Part shown: positions 34,601 to 43,570 of the stretch, piece after piece
Layout of the letters: each line of letters begins with the position of its first letter
Position numbering within the stretch: the first letter of the stretch is position 1
Origin: Parashewanella sp049608225
GTDB lineage: Bacteria; Pseudomonadota; Gammaproteobacteria; Enterobacterales; Shewanellaceae
DNA length: 64,000 bases
NCBI GenBank assembly: GCA_049608225.1
Contig: JBMYXI010000004.1
Location: 35,184 to 99,183, forward strand
Direction of reading: 5' to 3'
Program-made: the position numbers and the translations under genes
The notes under the pieces: model-generated
What the model saw: only the letters and a program-made list of their open reading frames with translations
Told to the model about the DNA's origin: nothing
Database searches by the model: none

Positions 34601-36745
34601 ATGAGCATCCCTCCAAACGAATCATTAGAAGACACCTTATTGCAACGTGATCATCAATCACTCGTTGTTCTTTGGGAAAAGAAAATTGGGAAAATCAATT
34701 TCGGTGATAATACGCAGCGGACTAATGCATTCCAGTATTTATGTCATGTGGTACTCAGTGATTCTCCGTTTGCCTTAGGTACATCACAAGAACAAAAATC
34801 AGTAGAAATTCTTCATAGTCATTTTCAAATCTTTTTTGAACATGAAGCAGATTCTCAGAGTCTATTTAAACTTAAAATAACGACAAAAGACGGCAAACAA
34901 GTACTTTATGCTGGTGAGCATACAAAGCATATTCCCGCCGACTTTGCAGTCGCGAGTACGCCAATTGATGGTTGTTTTAGTGACTTTGTGATCTGCTCTT
35001 CACCATTAGAAGAAGAGTACAACACTTTGTTTCTTGAAGCCAAAAAACGTAACCTTGTTAATTCTAAATCACAGTTTCAAACTTTATTTCCAATCAAAAT
35101 TTACTCCGACGCTGAAAAAGAAACCGTACTTACACAACTCGCAGTCTACAGACAACTGCAACAGCTGAGATCAGATTTGTATGATCAACATTTTTTTCAT
35201 TTACTAAATTCCGAACATCTTGACCGTGATCCTAAAAATATCTCAGCCAAAACAGTGTTTGTAGATAATCAGCCTTCAGTAATTGAAACCGAAAAAGAAG
35301 ATCTTGCAAAAGAAGCGTATTTATTTTTGACATCTCGCATAAACGTTATACCAAGAAATACTGCTGTGGCACAAATACAAGCTCAAGGGTTACAACCATG
35401 TGCAGCTGGATTTCATAATTGGAAGAGCACATGCTATATGAATGCCAGCCTACAGTTACTCCACCTTCACTTATCATCAACTGATACCATTCAATCTTTG
35501 TCGGAATCAATGCCAATCGGCGCTCTAGAAAACCTCATTCAACGTTATTACCCGAGCGCAGACTTTTCTTCTATTCCTGCCACAGCTTCAAAAGAAGAGT
35601 CTGATACGATAAAAGATAAGCTCACAAGAATTCGTAATGATAAAATTCAGCAGTTGGCGGTTGAAGCCTCAGCAAGAACCCATGACGATCTAGTCACCAA
35701 CGGGATAACTCTTGCAAATACTAGCGAAACATACTGTATTCAATTGGCTGCGCTTTTTCGATTCAAACAAGCTTTAATCGATTTGCAACTCTGTTTAGAG
35801 ACAAAAGAGCGTATTGAAATACCAATTCGAGAACAAGTCGAATTTTTAGAAGCATACGCAAATCTTGCAAGAGTTACCAATAACTCAAACATGTTACGCT
35901 TTATCGGTAACGACGATCCAATACTCTATAGCCAATTAATTCAATCCGATCCCGAAGAATTCATTAATACTATTAACCTTTCACTAGGTTTTACTTCTCA
36001 ACCAAATCTTATTCTTGGGCAATTAGAAACAATTTGTATGCGTTCGAGAACCAGTGGGAATGTACTGCTGCAAAGTAAAGCGGCATCACTTAACCCATTA
36101 ACGATATTACCCATTCAAGTGTTAAGCCCAAAACTTACACTACAAGCCAATCTAGAAGAGTTTTTAAAAAGTGAGCAAATGAGCGATTACATCTGGGAAC
36201 CAAAACAGTTGCAGCAGCACGGTGTTTTGGCACAAGACGTTATCACAGAAAAGCAATTACAATTAACCAGTACCAAAGGTACCTTACCAAGCAGTTTGTT
36301 ATTACAAACAAAGCTTTTTGATAATAATGGGAACAAACTATCCAAGATAACTAACTCTGGCAGCAATGTATTTGAAGCTGATATTGGGCATGCAATACTC
36401 GAAAATGCTCTTCGCTCGGATCGTATTATTACCATACCAATTTTGCTAGGGGATGACACAACACTGACGCCAGTAAGATATCGAGTTGATGCAGTACTAT
36501 GTCATGCTGGAAAATCTCGACTCTCAGGACACTTTACAATGTTAAAGCTTTCCAAAGACCCAAATGACGCGATCTATTTTAATGATGATATTGTATTAAG
36601 CTGGCAACAGTTTGTTCAACTAAATGCAGCATCACCAGAAAAAAGAAGTATAAATAGCCAGACTAAAACATGCACAACACTCATTAGTTTTTGCCAATAC
36701 GAAGTACTTAGTGGCTATTTATATTACCTAACACGTATTGATTAA
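34601..36745 (+). CDS. Ubiquitin-specific-protease-like protein (C19 fold), candidate type III effector
   Basis: A 714-aa protein. From about residue 265 a eukaryotic USP catalytic domain can be read: Cys box GFHNWKSTCYMNASLQLLHL with Cys278 in the canonical position (family consensus GLxNxGNTCYMNxxLQ). About 365 residues later comes the His box YRVDAVLCHAGKSRLSGHF with His644 in the GHY/GHF position, and then IYFNDDIV with Asp662 as the likely third residue. The N-terminal ~250 residues are not USP; Trp25 begins LWEKKIGKINFG, close to the SPI-2 effector signal WEK(I/M)xxFF. No signal peptide or membrane segment. Deubiquitination is meaningful only inside a eukaryote, so delivery into a host cell is inferred. 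Confidence 0.75.
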   Translation: MSIPPNESLEDTLLQRDHQSLVVLWEKKIGKINFGDNTQRTNAFQYLCHVVLSDSPFALGTSQEQKSVEILHSHFQIFFEHEADSQSLFKLKITTKDGKQVLYAGEHTKHIPADFAVASTPIDGCFSDFVICSSPLEEEYNTLFLEAKKRNLVNSKSQFQTLFPIKIYSDAEKETVLTQLAVYRQLQQLRSDLYDQHFFHLLNSEHLDRDPKNISAKTVFVDNQPSVIETEKEDLAKEAYLFLTSRINVIPRNTAVAQIQAQGLQPCAAGFHNWKSTCYMNASLQLLHLHLSSTDTIQSLSESMPIGALENLIQRYYPSADFSSIPATASKEESDTIKDKLTRIRNDKIQQLAVEASARTHDDLVTNGITLANTSETYCIQLAALFRFKQALIDLQLCLETKERIEIPIREQVEFLEAYANLARVTNNSNMLRFIGNDDPILYSQLIQSDPEEFINTINLSLGFTSQPNLILGQLETICMRSRTSGNVLLQSKAASLNPLTILPIQVLSPKLTLQANLEEFLKSEQMSDYIWEPKQLQQHGVLAQDVITEKQLQLTSTKGTLPSSLLLQTKLFDNNGNKLSKITNSGSNVFEADIGHAILENALRSDRIITIPILLGDDTTLTPVRYRVDAVLCHAGKSRLSGHFTMLKLSKDPNDAIYFNDDIVLSWQQFVQLNAASPEKRSINSQTKTCTTLISFCQYEVLSGYLYYLTRID

Positions 36746-36772
36746 CTTAACATCTGAAACTTGTTATTCCAT

Positions 36773-36788
36773 TGTTTCACGTGAAACA
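36773..36788. promoter_or_regulatory. parS-like site 1
   Basis: TGTTTCACGTGAAACA, a perfect 16-bp palindrome identical to the widely conserved chromosomal parS consensus bound by ParB. It is intergenic, between the USP-like gene and tusA, about 16 kb from the putative oriC. parAB are not in the window. Confidence 0.85.
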
Positions 36789-36874
36789 TGCTTCAAAAAT
36801 TACTTTCAATCTTGGATTTAGCTATTACCAATAGTAAAATTGCCAGCTCGTATATCAATCACTGAAGCACAAAA

Positions 36875-37123
36875 ATGAATAATGCCCTAACTCAAACCGA
36901 TCATACTCTTGATGCAATCGGGCTTCGTTGCCCAGAACCTGTAATGATGGTGAGAAAGAAAGTTAGGCATATGCTCGATGGTGAAACCCTATTAATAATT
37001 GCTGATGATCCTGCGACAACTCGTGACATTCCCAGTTTTTGTCAATTTATGGATCACACACTTATTGCTAGTGATACAGATTCAACACCTTTTAAATATG
37101 TGCTCCGTAAAGGGCTTGCTTAG
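36875..37123 (+). CDS. tusA: Sulfur carrier protein TusA
   Basis: An 82-aa protein with the diagnostic active-site LRCPEPVMMVRKKVR (Cys19 in the CPxP motif) and the C-terminal IASDTDSTPFKYVLRKG. It accepts sulfur from IscS and passes it to TusBCD for 2-thiouridine formation in tRNA wobble positions. Monocistronic. In other genomes it often sits near fadBA; here the USP-like gene intervenes. Confidence 0.93.
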   Translation: MNNALTQTDHTLDAIGLRCPEPVMMVRKKVRHMLDGETLLIIADDPATTRDIPSFCQFMDHTLIASDTDSTPFKYVLRKGLA

Positions 37124-37279
37124 TTTTTTCATTCATAATCCAGCGACTGCGGAATATTTACTGATATTCACGAGGCAAAATAGCCTGTTGATGATATTTT
37201 TTTGAAACAATATTGTGCTTTTAAGTTATAAAGGAGTGTGCGATAAATAGCATTCCAATAACAAAAAAATGGACAGCAA

Positions 37280-40200
37280 ATGTTTCGCTCTAAACTGACG
37301 CCACTCTTTACTGCAATGGCACTAAGCTTGAGCATTCCAGTCGTTAATGCATCCGAAACGACACCTAAATGGAATGTAAACAAACCTTCTGCACAACCTC
37401 TTGATCAAATAAATATTAATGTTAACCAAGGTACATGGATGAACTTATCCATCAGTCCTGATGGTAAACATATTTTATTTGATATGTTAGGTGACATTTA
37501 TCGAATTTCTGTTGAAGGTGGTAAAGCTGAGCCATTAGCAACCGGTATTGCGTGGCAGATGCAACCAACGTATAGCCCAGATGGTAAATATATTGCTTTT
37601 ACTTCTGATCAAGACGGGGGCGATAATATTTGGGTAATGAATGCCGATGGCTCTAACCCTCGCGCCGTTACTAATGAAACATTTCGACTATTGAATAGCC
37701 CAGCTTGGAGCCCTGACTCACAATACCTTGTTGCCCGTAAACATTTTACATCGAGCCGTAGTATTGGTGCTGGCGAAGTATGGCTGTATCACGTAACAGG
37801 TGGCAAAGGAGTTAAGCTAACCAAACGACCAAATGAACAAAAAGATTTAGGTGAACCCGCTTATTCACCAGATGGTCGCTATATCTACTTCAGCCAAGAT
37901 GCCACACCAGGCAAAACCTTCCATTATTCAAAAGACTCTGTAAAAGGGATCTATAAAATTAAACGTTACGACACCACCACAGGTGATATCGAAACCTTAA
38001 TATCAGGAACAGGCGGCGCGATTCGACCAACGCCAAGCCCTGATGGCAGTAAACTTGCCTATATCAAGCGTGATGGTTTTAATTCATCTCTGTATCTTCT
38101 TGATCTCAAATCAGGTACAAAAACAAAACTGTTCGGTGACTTAGACAGAGACATGCAGGAAACTTGGGCTATTCATGGTGTTTACCCAACGATGGCATGG
38201 ACACCTGATAATGATGAAATCATTTTCTGGGCAAAAGGTAAGATCAATAAAATAGATGTGACTAATAAGCAAGTTTCCAATATTCCTTTTTCAGTCAATT
38301 CTACTCGTGATATTCAGCCAGCCGTTAAATTTACTCAAAACATAGATAAAGATGTTTTTGATGTAAAAATGCTGCGTATGGCTCAAGTATCACCAAACGG
38401 CAAAAAAGTGGTTTTTGAAGCCTTAGGCAAACTCTGGGTCAAAGATTTAAAATCAGGTAAGCGTAAACGACTCACTCGTATTAATGACAGTATTGCTGAA
38501 TTATTCCCACAATGGTCACGTGACGGTAAGCGCATCGTATTCACCACATGGAATGATCAAAAACAAGGAACCGTTAGAGTCATTAGCGCTCGTGGTGGTA
38601 AACCCAAAATTCTTACCAATGAACCAGGAAAATACGTTGAAGCCACCTTCTCTCCAGATGGTAAAACCGTTGTTTACCGTAAAGCACGTGGTGGCTATAT
38701 AACTCCATCAACTTGGTCTCAAGAACCAGGCCTTTACCAAGTTGATATTAAGGGTAAACATACCCAAAAAATTACCGCCAGTGGCTATCAGCCACAGTTT
38801 GGTGACGACAATGATCGTGTTTACTTTATGGAGGTAGCTAAAACACCGCAGCTTTCATCAATCAGCCTTTCAGGTCACGATAAGCGTACCCATTACACCA
38901 GTAAGCACGCAACTGAGTTTCGAGTGTCACCAGATGGCAAGCATTTAGCATTTGCGGAGCGCTTTAAAGTTTTTGTTACGCCTTTCGCCAAACATGGTGA
39001 AACAGTAAATATAAGCCCTAGTGCTACTAACTTGCCTGTCACCAAATTAAGTACTCGTGCAGGTGAAAGTATCAGTTGGAATGCTAACAGTGATGAACTT
39101 TACTGGACACTTGGCCCTGAGCTGTATCAAGCAGATGTTGATGTCAGCTACAGCAAAGACAATAAAGATACGTCACCAACAATAACAGATATAGGTTTCA
39201 GCCAAAAAGCGGGTGTTCCACGTGGAACGATTGCATTCGTTGGCGGCCAAGTTATCACTATGGAAGGAAGAAAGGTTATCAAAAATGGTGTTGTCATCGT
39301 TAAAGATAATCACATCAGCCATGTTGGCACTGCCGATAGTGAGATTCCAGAAAATGCCCTAATCGTTAATATTGAAGGCAAGACGATTATGCCGGGGCTA
39401 TTCGATGCACATGCTCATGGTTCACAAGGTGAAAGCGAAATTATTCCGCAACAAAACTGGAAAAACTATGCAGGACTGTCACTAGGTGTCACCAGTATTC
39501 ATGATCCATCCAATGACACCACCGAAATATTTGCTGCCAGTGAACAGCAAAAGGCCGGTAAAATGGTTGGTCCACGAATATTTTCAACCGGAACCATTCT
39601 GTATGGTGCTAATGGCCCAGGCTATACCTCACACGTTGACTCGTTAGACGATGCTAAGTTCCACTTAGAACGGTTGAAAAAAGTTGGCGCTTTCAGTGTA
39701 AAAAGCTACAACCAGCCACGCCGAAATCAACGTCAGCAAATTATTGCTGCGGCACGTGAATTAGAGATGATGGTGGTTCCTGAAGGGGGGTCATTGGTTC
39801 AACACAACCTAACCATGATTGCAGATGGTCATACAACCATTGAACATGCGATCCCTGTTGCGGAAATCTATGACGATGTAAAACAGTTTTGGACTCAATC
39901 CAGCACAGCTTATACACCAACCTTAGTTGTCGCTTATGGTGGTATTTGGGGCGAAAACTATTGGTACGATAAGACTGATGTTTGGCAGCACCCTCGCCTG
40001 TCAAAATACGTTCCAAAAGAAGTTTTGCAACCACGCTCAATGCGTCGTCCTAAAGCACCAGATGAACACTATAACCACTTCAATGTTGCCAAAGTTGCTA
40101 ATGAATTAAGTAATGCAGGTATCGTTGCGAATATTGGTGCCCATGGTCAACGTGAAGGCTTAGGTGCTCATTGGGAAATATGGATGTACGCTCAAGGCGG

Positions 40201-40456
40201 CATGAGCAATCTTGACGCTTTGAAAACAGCAACCATCAACCCAGCAAAAACCTTTGGCATGGATCATCAACTTGGTTCTATCACTAAAGGTAAACTGGCG
40301 GACTTAATTGTGATTGATGGCGACCCACTCACCGATATCCGTACCACAGATAAAGTCACCCACACCATGGTCAACGGTAAACTATACAACGCCGAAACCA
40401 TGAATCAACTTAACGGTGAAAAAACAAAACGCAAACCATTTTATTTTGAGAAGTAA
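37280..40456 (+). CDS. Secreted TolB-like propeller/amidohydrolase fusion protein
   Basis: A 1058-aa exported protein with a signal peptide (SKLTPLFTAMALSLSIPVVNA). Residues about 45-610 form repeated TolB/WD40-like propeller blades (SPDGKHILF, SPDGKYIAF, SPDGRYIYF, SPNGKKVVF and so on). From about 650 an amidohydrolase domain follows: IMPGLFDAHAHGS with the HxH metal pair, TTIEHAIP, IGAHGQREGLG, and the C-terminal KGKLADLIVIDGDPL. Such fusions are common in marine Alteromonadales; the substrate is unknown. A degenerate parS-like sequence lies inside at 39214. Confidence 0.85.
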   Translation: MFRSKLTPLFTAMALSLSIPVVNASETTPKWNVNKPSAQPLDQININVNQGTWMNLSISPDGKHILFDMLGDIYRISVEGGKAEPLATGIAWQMQPTYSPDGKYIAFTSDQDGGDNIWVMNADGSNPRAVTNETFRLLNSPAWSPDSQYLVARKHFTSSRSIGAGEVWLYHVTGGKGVKLTKRPNEQKDLGEPAYSPDGRYIYFSQDATPGKTFHYSKDSVKGIYKIKRYDTTTGDIETLISGTGGAIRPTPSPDGSKLAYIKRDGFNSSLYLLDLKSGTKTKLFGDLDRDMQETWAIHGVYPTMAWTPDNDEIIFWAKGKINKIDVTNKQVSNIPFSVNSTRDIQPAVKFTQNIDKDVFDVKMLRMAQVSPNGKKVVFEALGKLWVKDLKSGKRKRLTRINDSIAELFPQWSRDGKRIVFTTWNDQKQGTVRVISARGGKPKILTNEPGKYVEATFSPDGKTVVYRKARGGYITPSTWSQEPGLYQVDIKGKHTQKITASGYQPQFGDDNDRVYFMEVAKTPQLSSISLSGHDKRTHYTSKHATEFRVSPDGKHLAFAERFKVFVTPFAKHGETVNISPSATNLPVTKLSTRAGESISWNANSDELYWTLGPELYQADVDVSYSKDNKDTSPTITDIGFSQKAGVPRGTIAFVGGQVITMEGRKVIKNGVVIVKDNHISHVGTADSEIPENALIVNIEGKTIMPGLFDAHAHGSQGESEIIPQQNWKNYAGLSLGVTSIHDPSNDTTEIFAASEQQKAGKMVGPRIFSTGTILYGANGPGYTSHVDSLDDAKFHLERLKKVGAFSVKSYNQPRRNQRQQIIAAARELEMMVVPEGGSLVQHNLTMIADGHTTIEHAIPVAEIYDDVKQFWTQSSTAYTPTLVVAYGGIWGENYWYDKTDVWQHPRLSKYVPKEVLQPRSMRRPKAPDEHYNHFNVAKVANELSNAGIVANIGAHGQREGLGAHWEIWMYAQGGMSNLDALKTATINPAKTFGMDHQLGSITKGKLADLIVIDGDPLTDIRTTDKVTHTMVNGKLYNAETMNQLNGEKTKRKPFYFEK
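39214..39229. promoter_or_regulatory. Degenerate parS-like sequence
   Basis: TGTTCCACGTGGAACG inside the amidohydrolase gene (it codes VPRGT). It differs from the site at 49231 at two positions. It may be a weak ParB site or chance. Confidence 0.3.
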
Positions 40457-40479
40457 TTCTTGAGATCTATGTTAAACCT

Positions 40480-40507
40480 AAGGGATGTTTCACGTGAAAC
40501 ATCCCTT
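40480..40507. promoter_or_regulatory. parS-like site 2 inside a 28-bp palindrome
   Basis: TGTTTCACGTGAAACA at 40486-40501 is centred in a 28-bp perfect palindrome (40480-40507) followed by TTTA. It lies between convergent genes, so it may serve both as a ParB site and as a bidirectional terminator. Confidence 0.8.
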
Positions 40508-40525
40508 TTACTGTAAAATAATTAA

Positions 40526-41278
40526 TCATTTCTTAGTTGCAACCAAAAAACGAGTCAGAGAACACTGATCAAATTGGTTCCAGTAATCCTTACCCATTGC
40601 TAAAATCGCTGATTCTGGAAGCCGTAAATCATGAAATACGATATTAGAAAAGCCATTATCACTGAAAATTTGCTGTAGTATTTGTTCAGAAAAATAAGTG
40701 CAGCGCAAAGTAATATTCGTATCATTAACTTTTAATGTTAATTGATAGTCTAATGTGTTGCCTCTATTCTCAAGCAACTGATAGTTGCAAACACCAAACC
40801 TATCCCATTGGTAATGGATACACTCTTTAGCGTTATCGAATTCAATACAAACTTTACCCCCTATTTCTATGCACTTGCTCAACGCCTCTACAAAAGCATT
40901 AAGCTCTTCGACACAGTTCATTTCATTCATCCCAAACGCCGATACAGCCAAGTCAAACTTATACTCAAATGAATAAGTACAAAAATCTCCATGAATAAAA
41001 TCAACATTTGAAGATGTTGATAGATGCTTTTTAGCTATGGATAACATTGAATCATTGATATCAATCGCTTGAACCGATTTGGGTTGGCTATTTAAAAGAA
41101 GTCGTGTGATGACTCCTGTACCACAGGCAATATCCAAGACAGATTTTGACGTTAAATCACCAATGAGATTAAGAAAGGTTGGGAACTCTGCGTAAATTCG
41201 AAATGGCAACAAGTTGGCATTATCGTAGTCATTAGCTTGAGAGTAATAAGTATTAAAATTATCGCGTTTGAATTCCAA
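40526..41278 (-). CDS. Class I SAM-dependent methyltransferase
   Basis: A 250-aa protein with the SAM-binding motif VLDIACGTGVITRLLL at about residue 47, acidic motif II AIDINDSML, and motif IV FDLAVSAFGMNEM. N-terminal NTYYSQANDYD resembles UbiE/small-molecule methyltransferases. The only plausible start is TTG 41278 with no ATG for over 100 codons, so the exact N-terminus is unsure. Substrate unknown. Confidence 0.7.
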   Translation of the reverse strand: MEFKRDNFNTYYSQANDYDNANLLPFRIYAEFPTFLNLIGDLTSKSVLDIACGTGVITRLLLNSQPKSVQAIDINDSMLSIAKKHLSTSSNVDFIHGDFCTYSFEYKFDLAVSAFGMNEMNCVEELNAFVEALSKCIEIGGKVCIEFDNAKECIHYQWDRFGVCNYQLLENRGNTLDYQLTLKVNDTNITLRCTYFSEQILQQIFSDNGFSNIVFHDLRLPESAILAMGKDYWNQFDQCSLTRFLVATKK

Positions 41279-41351
41279 TTTAACTGACCAAGTTATAAAT
41301 CAACTGGTGATTCTATGGTATCAATACTGTATCGAAGCTTAATCAAAATAC

Positions 41352-41915
41352 TCATAAGCAAGTCCGACAATGACAATCCAACTGGTGATCATCCACCATG
41401 CCCACCGCCTGCATAAAGGCATAACAAATCGTTGGACCAACAAAGTTAAATCCCAACTTTTTTAACGCCTTAGACATGGCTTGAGACTCTTGAGTTTCAG
41501 CAGGTACTTCAGCCAATGATTGAAATTGATTGATAATGGGTTTACCACCAACAAATGACCACAAAAACTCGCTAAAATCACCACCCTGCTCTTCAAACTC
41601 GATATAAGCTTTAGCATTCCGAATGATAGAATTTATTTTTAAGCGATTACGGACAATGCCTTTATTCTGCATCAAGGTCTCAACTTTAGCCTCATCAAAT
41701 AACGCAATAATAGCAGGTTCGAAGTTAGCAAATGCTTGTTCGTAGTTTTGTTGTTTTTTTAAAATAGTGATCCAAGATAAGCCAGCTTGCTGACCATCTA
41801 AGCACAATTTGGCAAACAACTCTTTGGCGTCATAGACAGGTTTGCCCCAGACATTATCATGATACTGCTGGTAAACAGGATCATCTGAAACCCAACCACA
41901 ACGTGTTTTTGTCAT
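41352..41915 (-). CDS. tag: DNA-3-methyladenine glycosylase I
   Basis: A 187-aa base-excision enzyme removing 3-methyladenine. Zinc ligands: N-terminal RCGWVSDDPVYQQYHDNVWG (Cys and His) and C-terminal DDHQLDCHCRTC (His and Cys). The HhH-like core QAGLSWITILKKQQNYEQAF is present. Length matches E. coli Tag. Confidence 0.95.
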   Translation of the reverse strand: MTKTRCGWVSDDPVYQQYHDNVWGKPVYDAKELFAKLCLDGQQAGLSWITILKKQQNYEQAFANFEPAIIALFDEAKVETLMQNKGIVRNRLKINSIIRNAKAYIEFEEQGGDFSEFLWSFVGGKPIINQFQSLAEVPAETQESQAMSKALKKLGFNFVGPTICYAFMQAVGMVDDHQLDCHCRTCL

Positions 41916-41990
41916 TTGAAATAATCCTTGATTTCAATCTTTGAAAGAGGGTCAAGAAGAGAAAGGAAACAGCTCCTCTCTTTTCCATTG

Positions 41991-42350
41991 TTAATTAACC
42001 ACTTTTTCGACCACTATCCCAAGTGATTGCAAAGTGTCATTGTAGATATTAGCATGATAATTGTAGGGTTCATTTCTGTAACTAGTCGCCGCTTCACCTT
42101 GACCAACACCAACTGAAATGGGTTCCCAGCCATCTGCAAACATAGCTTGTAGATTTTCGTACTTTTTTTGCTTAAATATCTTGCTGTAACAAGTAACCTC
42201 TACATTTGGCATCACATCGTTGGCAATCATATCTTTTCCTGCCATCATGCAAATCCCTCTTACTGTATCATTATTATGATCGATATTCGCCATCGCTTGA
42301 ATTGGTAATAATAAAAATGTCCCTACCAACATTGAACTTAATACTTTCAT
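41991..42350 (-). CDS. Hypothetical exported protein
   Basis: A 119-aa protein with a clear signal peptide (KVLSSMLVGTFLLLPIQAMA). The mature part has two Cys (GICMMAG and VTCYSKIF) that could form a disulfide, and the stretch NLQAMFADGWEPISVGVGQG. No family recognised. Start 42350 puts the signal peptide at the N-terminus. Monocistronic, between tag and glyQ. Confidence 0.6.
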   Translation of the reverse strand: MKVLSSMLVGTFLLLPIQAMANIDHNNDTVRGICMMAGKDMIANDVMPNVEVTCYSKIFKQKKYENLQAMFADGWEPISVGVGQGEAATSYRNEPYNYHANIYNDTLQSLGIVVEKVVN

Positions 42351-42637
42351 AAGAACTTCTCTTTTCTGATAAAGATAAAAGACTAACAAAGTTGTAAGAT
42401 GCATAACATAACTATTAACTAAACTATTGATTAAAAATAGTTAATCCCTGTACATGTCGTATGAATTAAATCGGCGACAAATAAACGTTCATGTCATAAC
42501 TTTATATACAGCGGTATTGAACCAGATAAACTTTAGTAAAATCCCTATTAAGATCATAAAGCTAGAAAATAGCCTACTCAGCGTAAGGGCTTCAAGGTAT
42601 AATCGAAACATTTTCAAAACCTCCGTAAAGCAGAGCT

Positions 42638-43555
42638 ATGACCACCAAACACGATATAAAGACATTCCAAGGGTTTATTTTAACCTTGCAAGAATATTGG
42701 GCACAGCAAGGTTGTGCCATCATTCAGCCTCTTGATATGGAGGTTGGCGCAGGTACTTTTCATCCACAAACATTCTTGCGTGCTATTGGTCCAGAACCAA
42801 TGAGCAGCGCTTATGTGCAACCATCACGTCGCCCAACCGACGGCCGCTATGGCGAAAATCCAAACCGCTTACAGCATTATTATCAATTCCAAGTGGTGCT
42901 GAAGCCATCGCCAGATAATATTCAAGAATTGTATCTAGGCTCATTAAAAGCCTTAGGCGTTGATCCTGAAGTACACGATATTCGTTTCGTAGAAGATAAC
43001 TGGGAATCGCCAACCTTAGGTGCTTGGGGCTTAGGTTGGGAAGTGTGGTTAAATGGTATGGAAGTCAGCCAGTTTACCTATTTCCAACAAGTGGGCGGCT
43101 TAGAATGTAACCCTGTTACAGGTGAAATTACCTACGGCCTTGAGCGCTTAGCTATGTACATTCAAGGTGTTGATAGTGTCTATGATCTCGTTTGGACTGA
43201 CGGCCCTATGGGCAAAATCACTTACGGTGATGTATTCCATCAAAATGAAGTTGAGCAATCTGAATATAACTTCGATCATGCTGACGTTGATTTCTTATTT
43301 GCCACTTTCGATAAATGTGAACAAATGTGCAATAAGCTATTAGAACTTGAAAAGCCATTACCTCTTCCGGCATACGAGCAAGTGATGAAAGCTTCTCATG
43401 CATTTAACTTACTTGATGCACGACACGCCATTTCAGTGACTGAAAGACAAAGATATATTTTACGTGTTCGCACTATGTCAAAAGGTGTTGCTCAAGCATA
43501 TTACGCTGCTCGCGAAGCACTTGGTTTTCCAATGTGCCAATCAACTAAGGCTTAA
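42638..43555 (+). CDS. glyQ: Glycyl-tRNA synthetase alpha subunit
   Basis: A 305-aa class II synthetase subunit of the alpha2beta2 bacterial type. Motifs: TLQEYWAQQGCAIIQPLDME, GAGTFHPQTFLRAIGPEP, YVQPSRRPTDGRYGENPNRL and GLGWEVWLNGMEVSQFTYF. It carries the adenylation site. The glyQ-glyS pair is separated by 15 bp. Confidence 0.97.
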   Translation: MTTKHDIKTFQGFILTLQEYWAQQGCAIIQPLDMEVGAGTFHPQTFLRAIGPEPMSSAYVQPSRRPTDGRYGENPNRLQHYYQFQVVLKPSPDNIQELYLGSLKALGVDPEVHDIRFVEDNWESPTLGAWGLGWEVWLNGMEVSQFTYFQQVGGLECNPVTGEITYGLERLAMYIQGVDSVYDLVWTDGPMGKITYGDVFHQNEVEQSEYNFDHADVDFLFATFDKCEQMCNKLLELEKPLPLPAYEQVMKASHAFNLLDARHAISVTERQRYILRVRTMSKGVAQAYYAAREALGFPMCQSTKA

Positions 43556-43570
43556 GTAAGGAATATAAAA

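Noticed and set aside
35401..36600. Chance similarity explanation for the USP motifs
   Set aside because: Both Cys and His boxes plus the following Asn-Asp-Asp are present in the right order and at the right distance, so chance is unlikely; kept as a finding.
42454..42735. 93-codon open frame upstream of and overlapping glyQ
   Set aside because: It overlaps the glyQ start in another frame, has no family resemblance and looks like the leader of glyQ read by chance.
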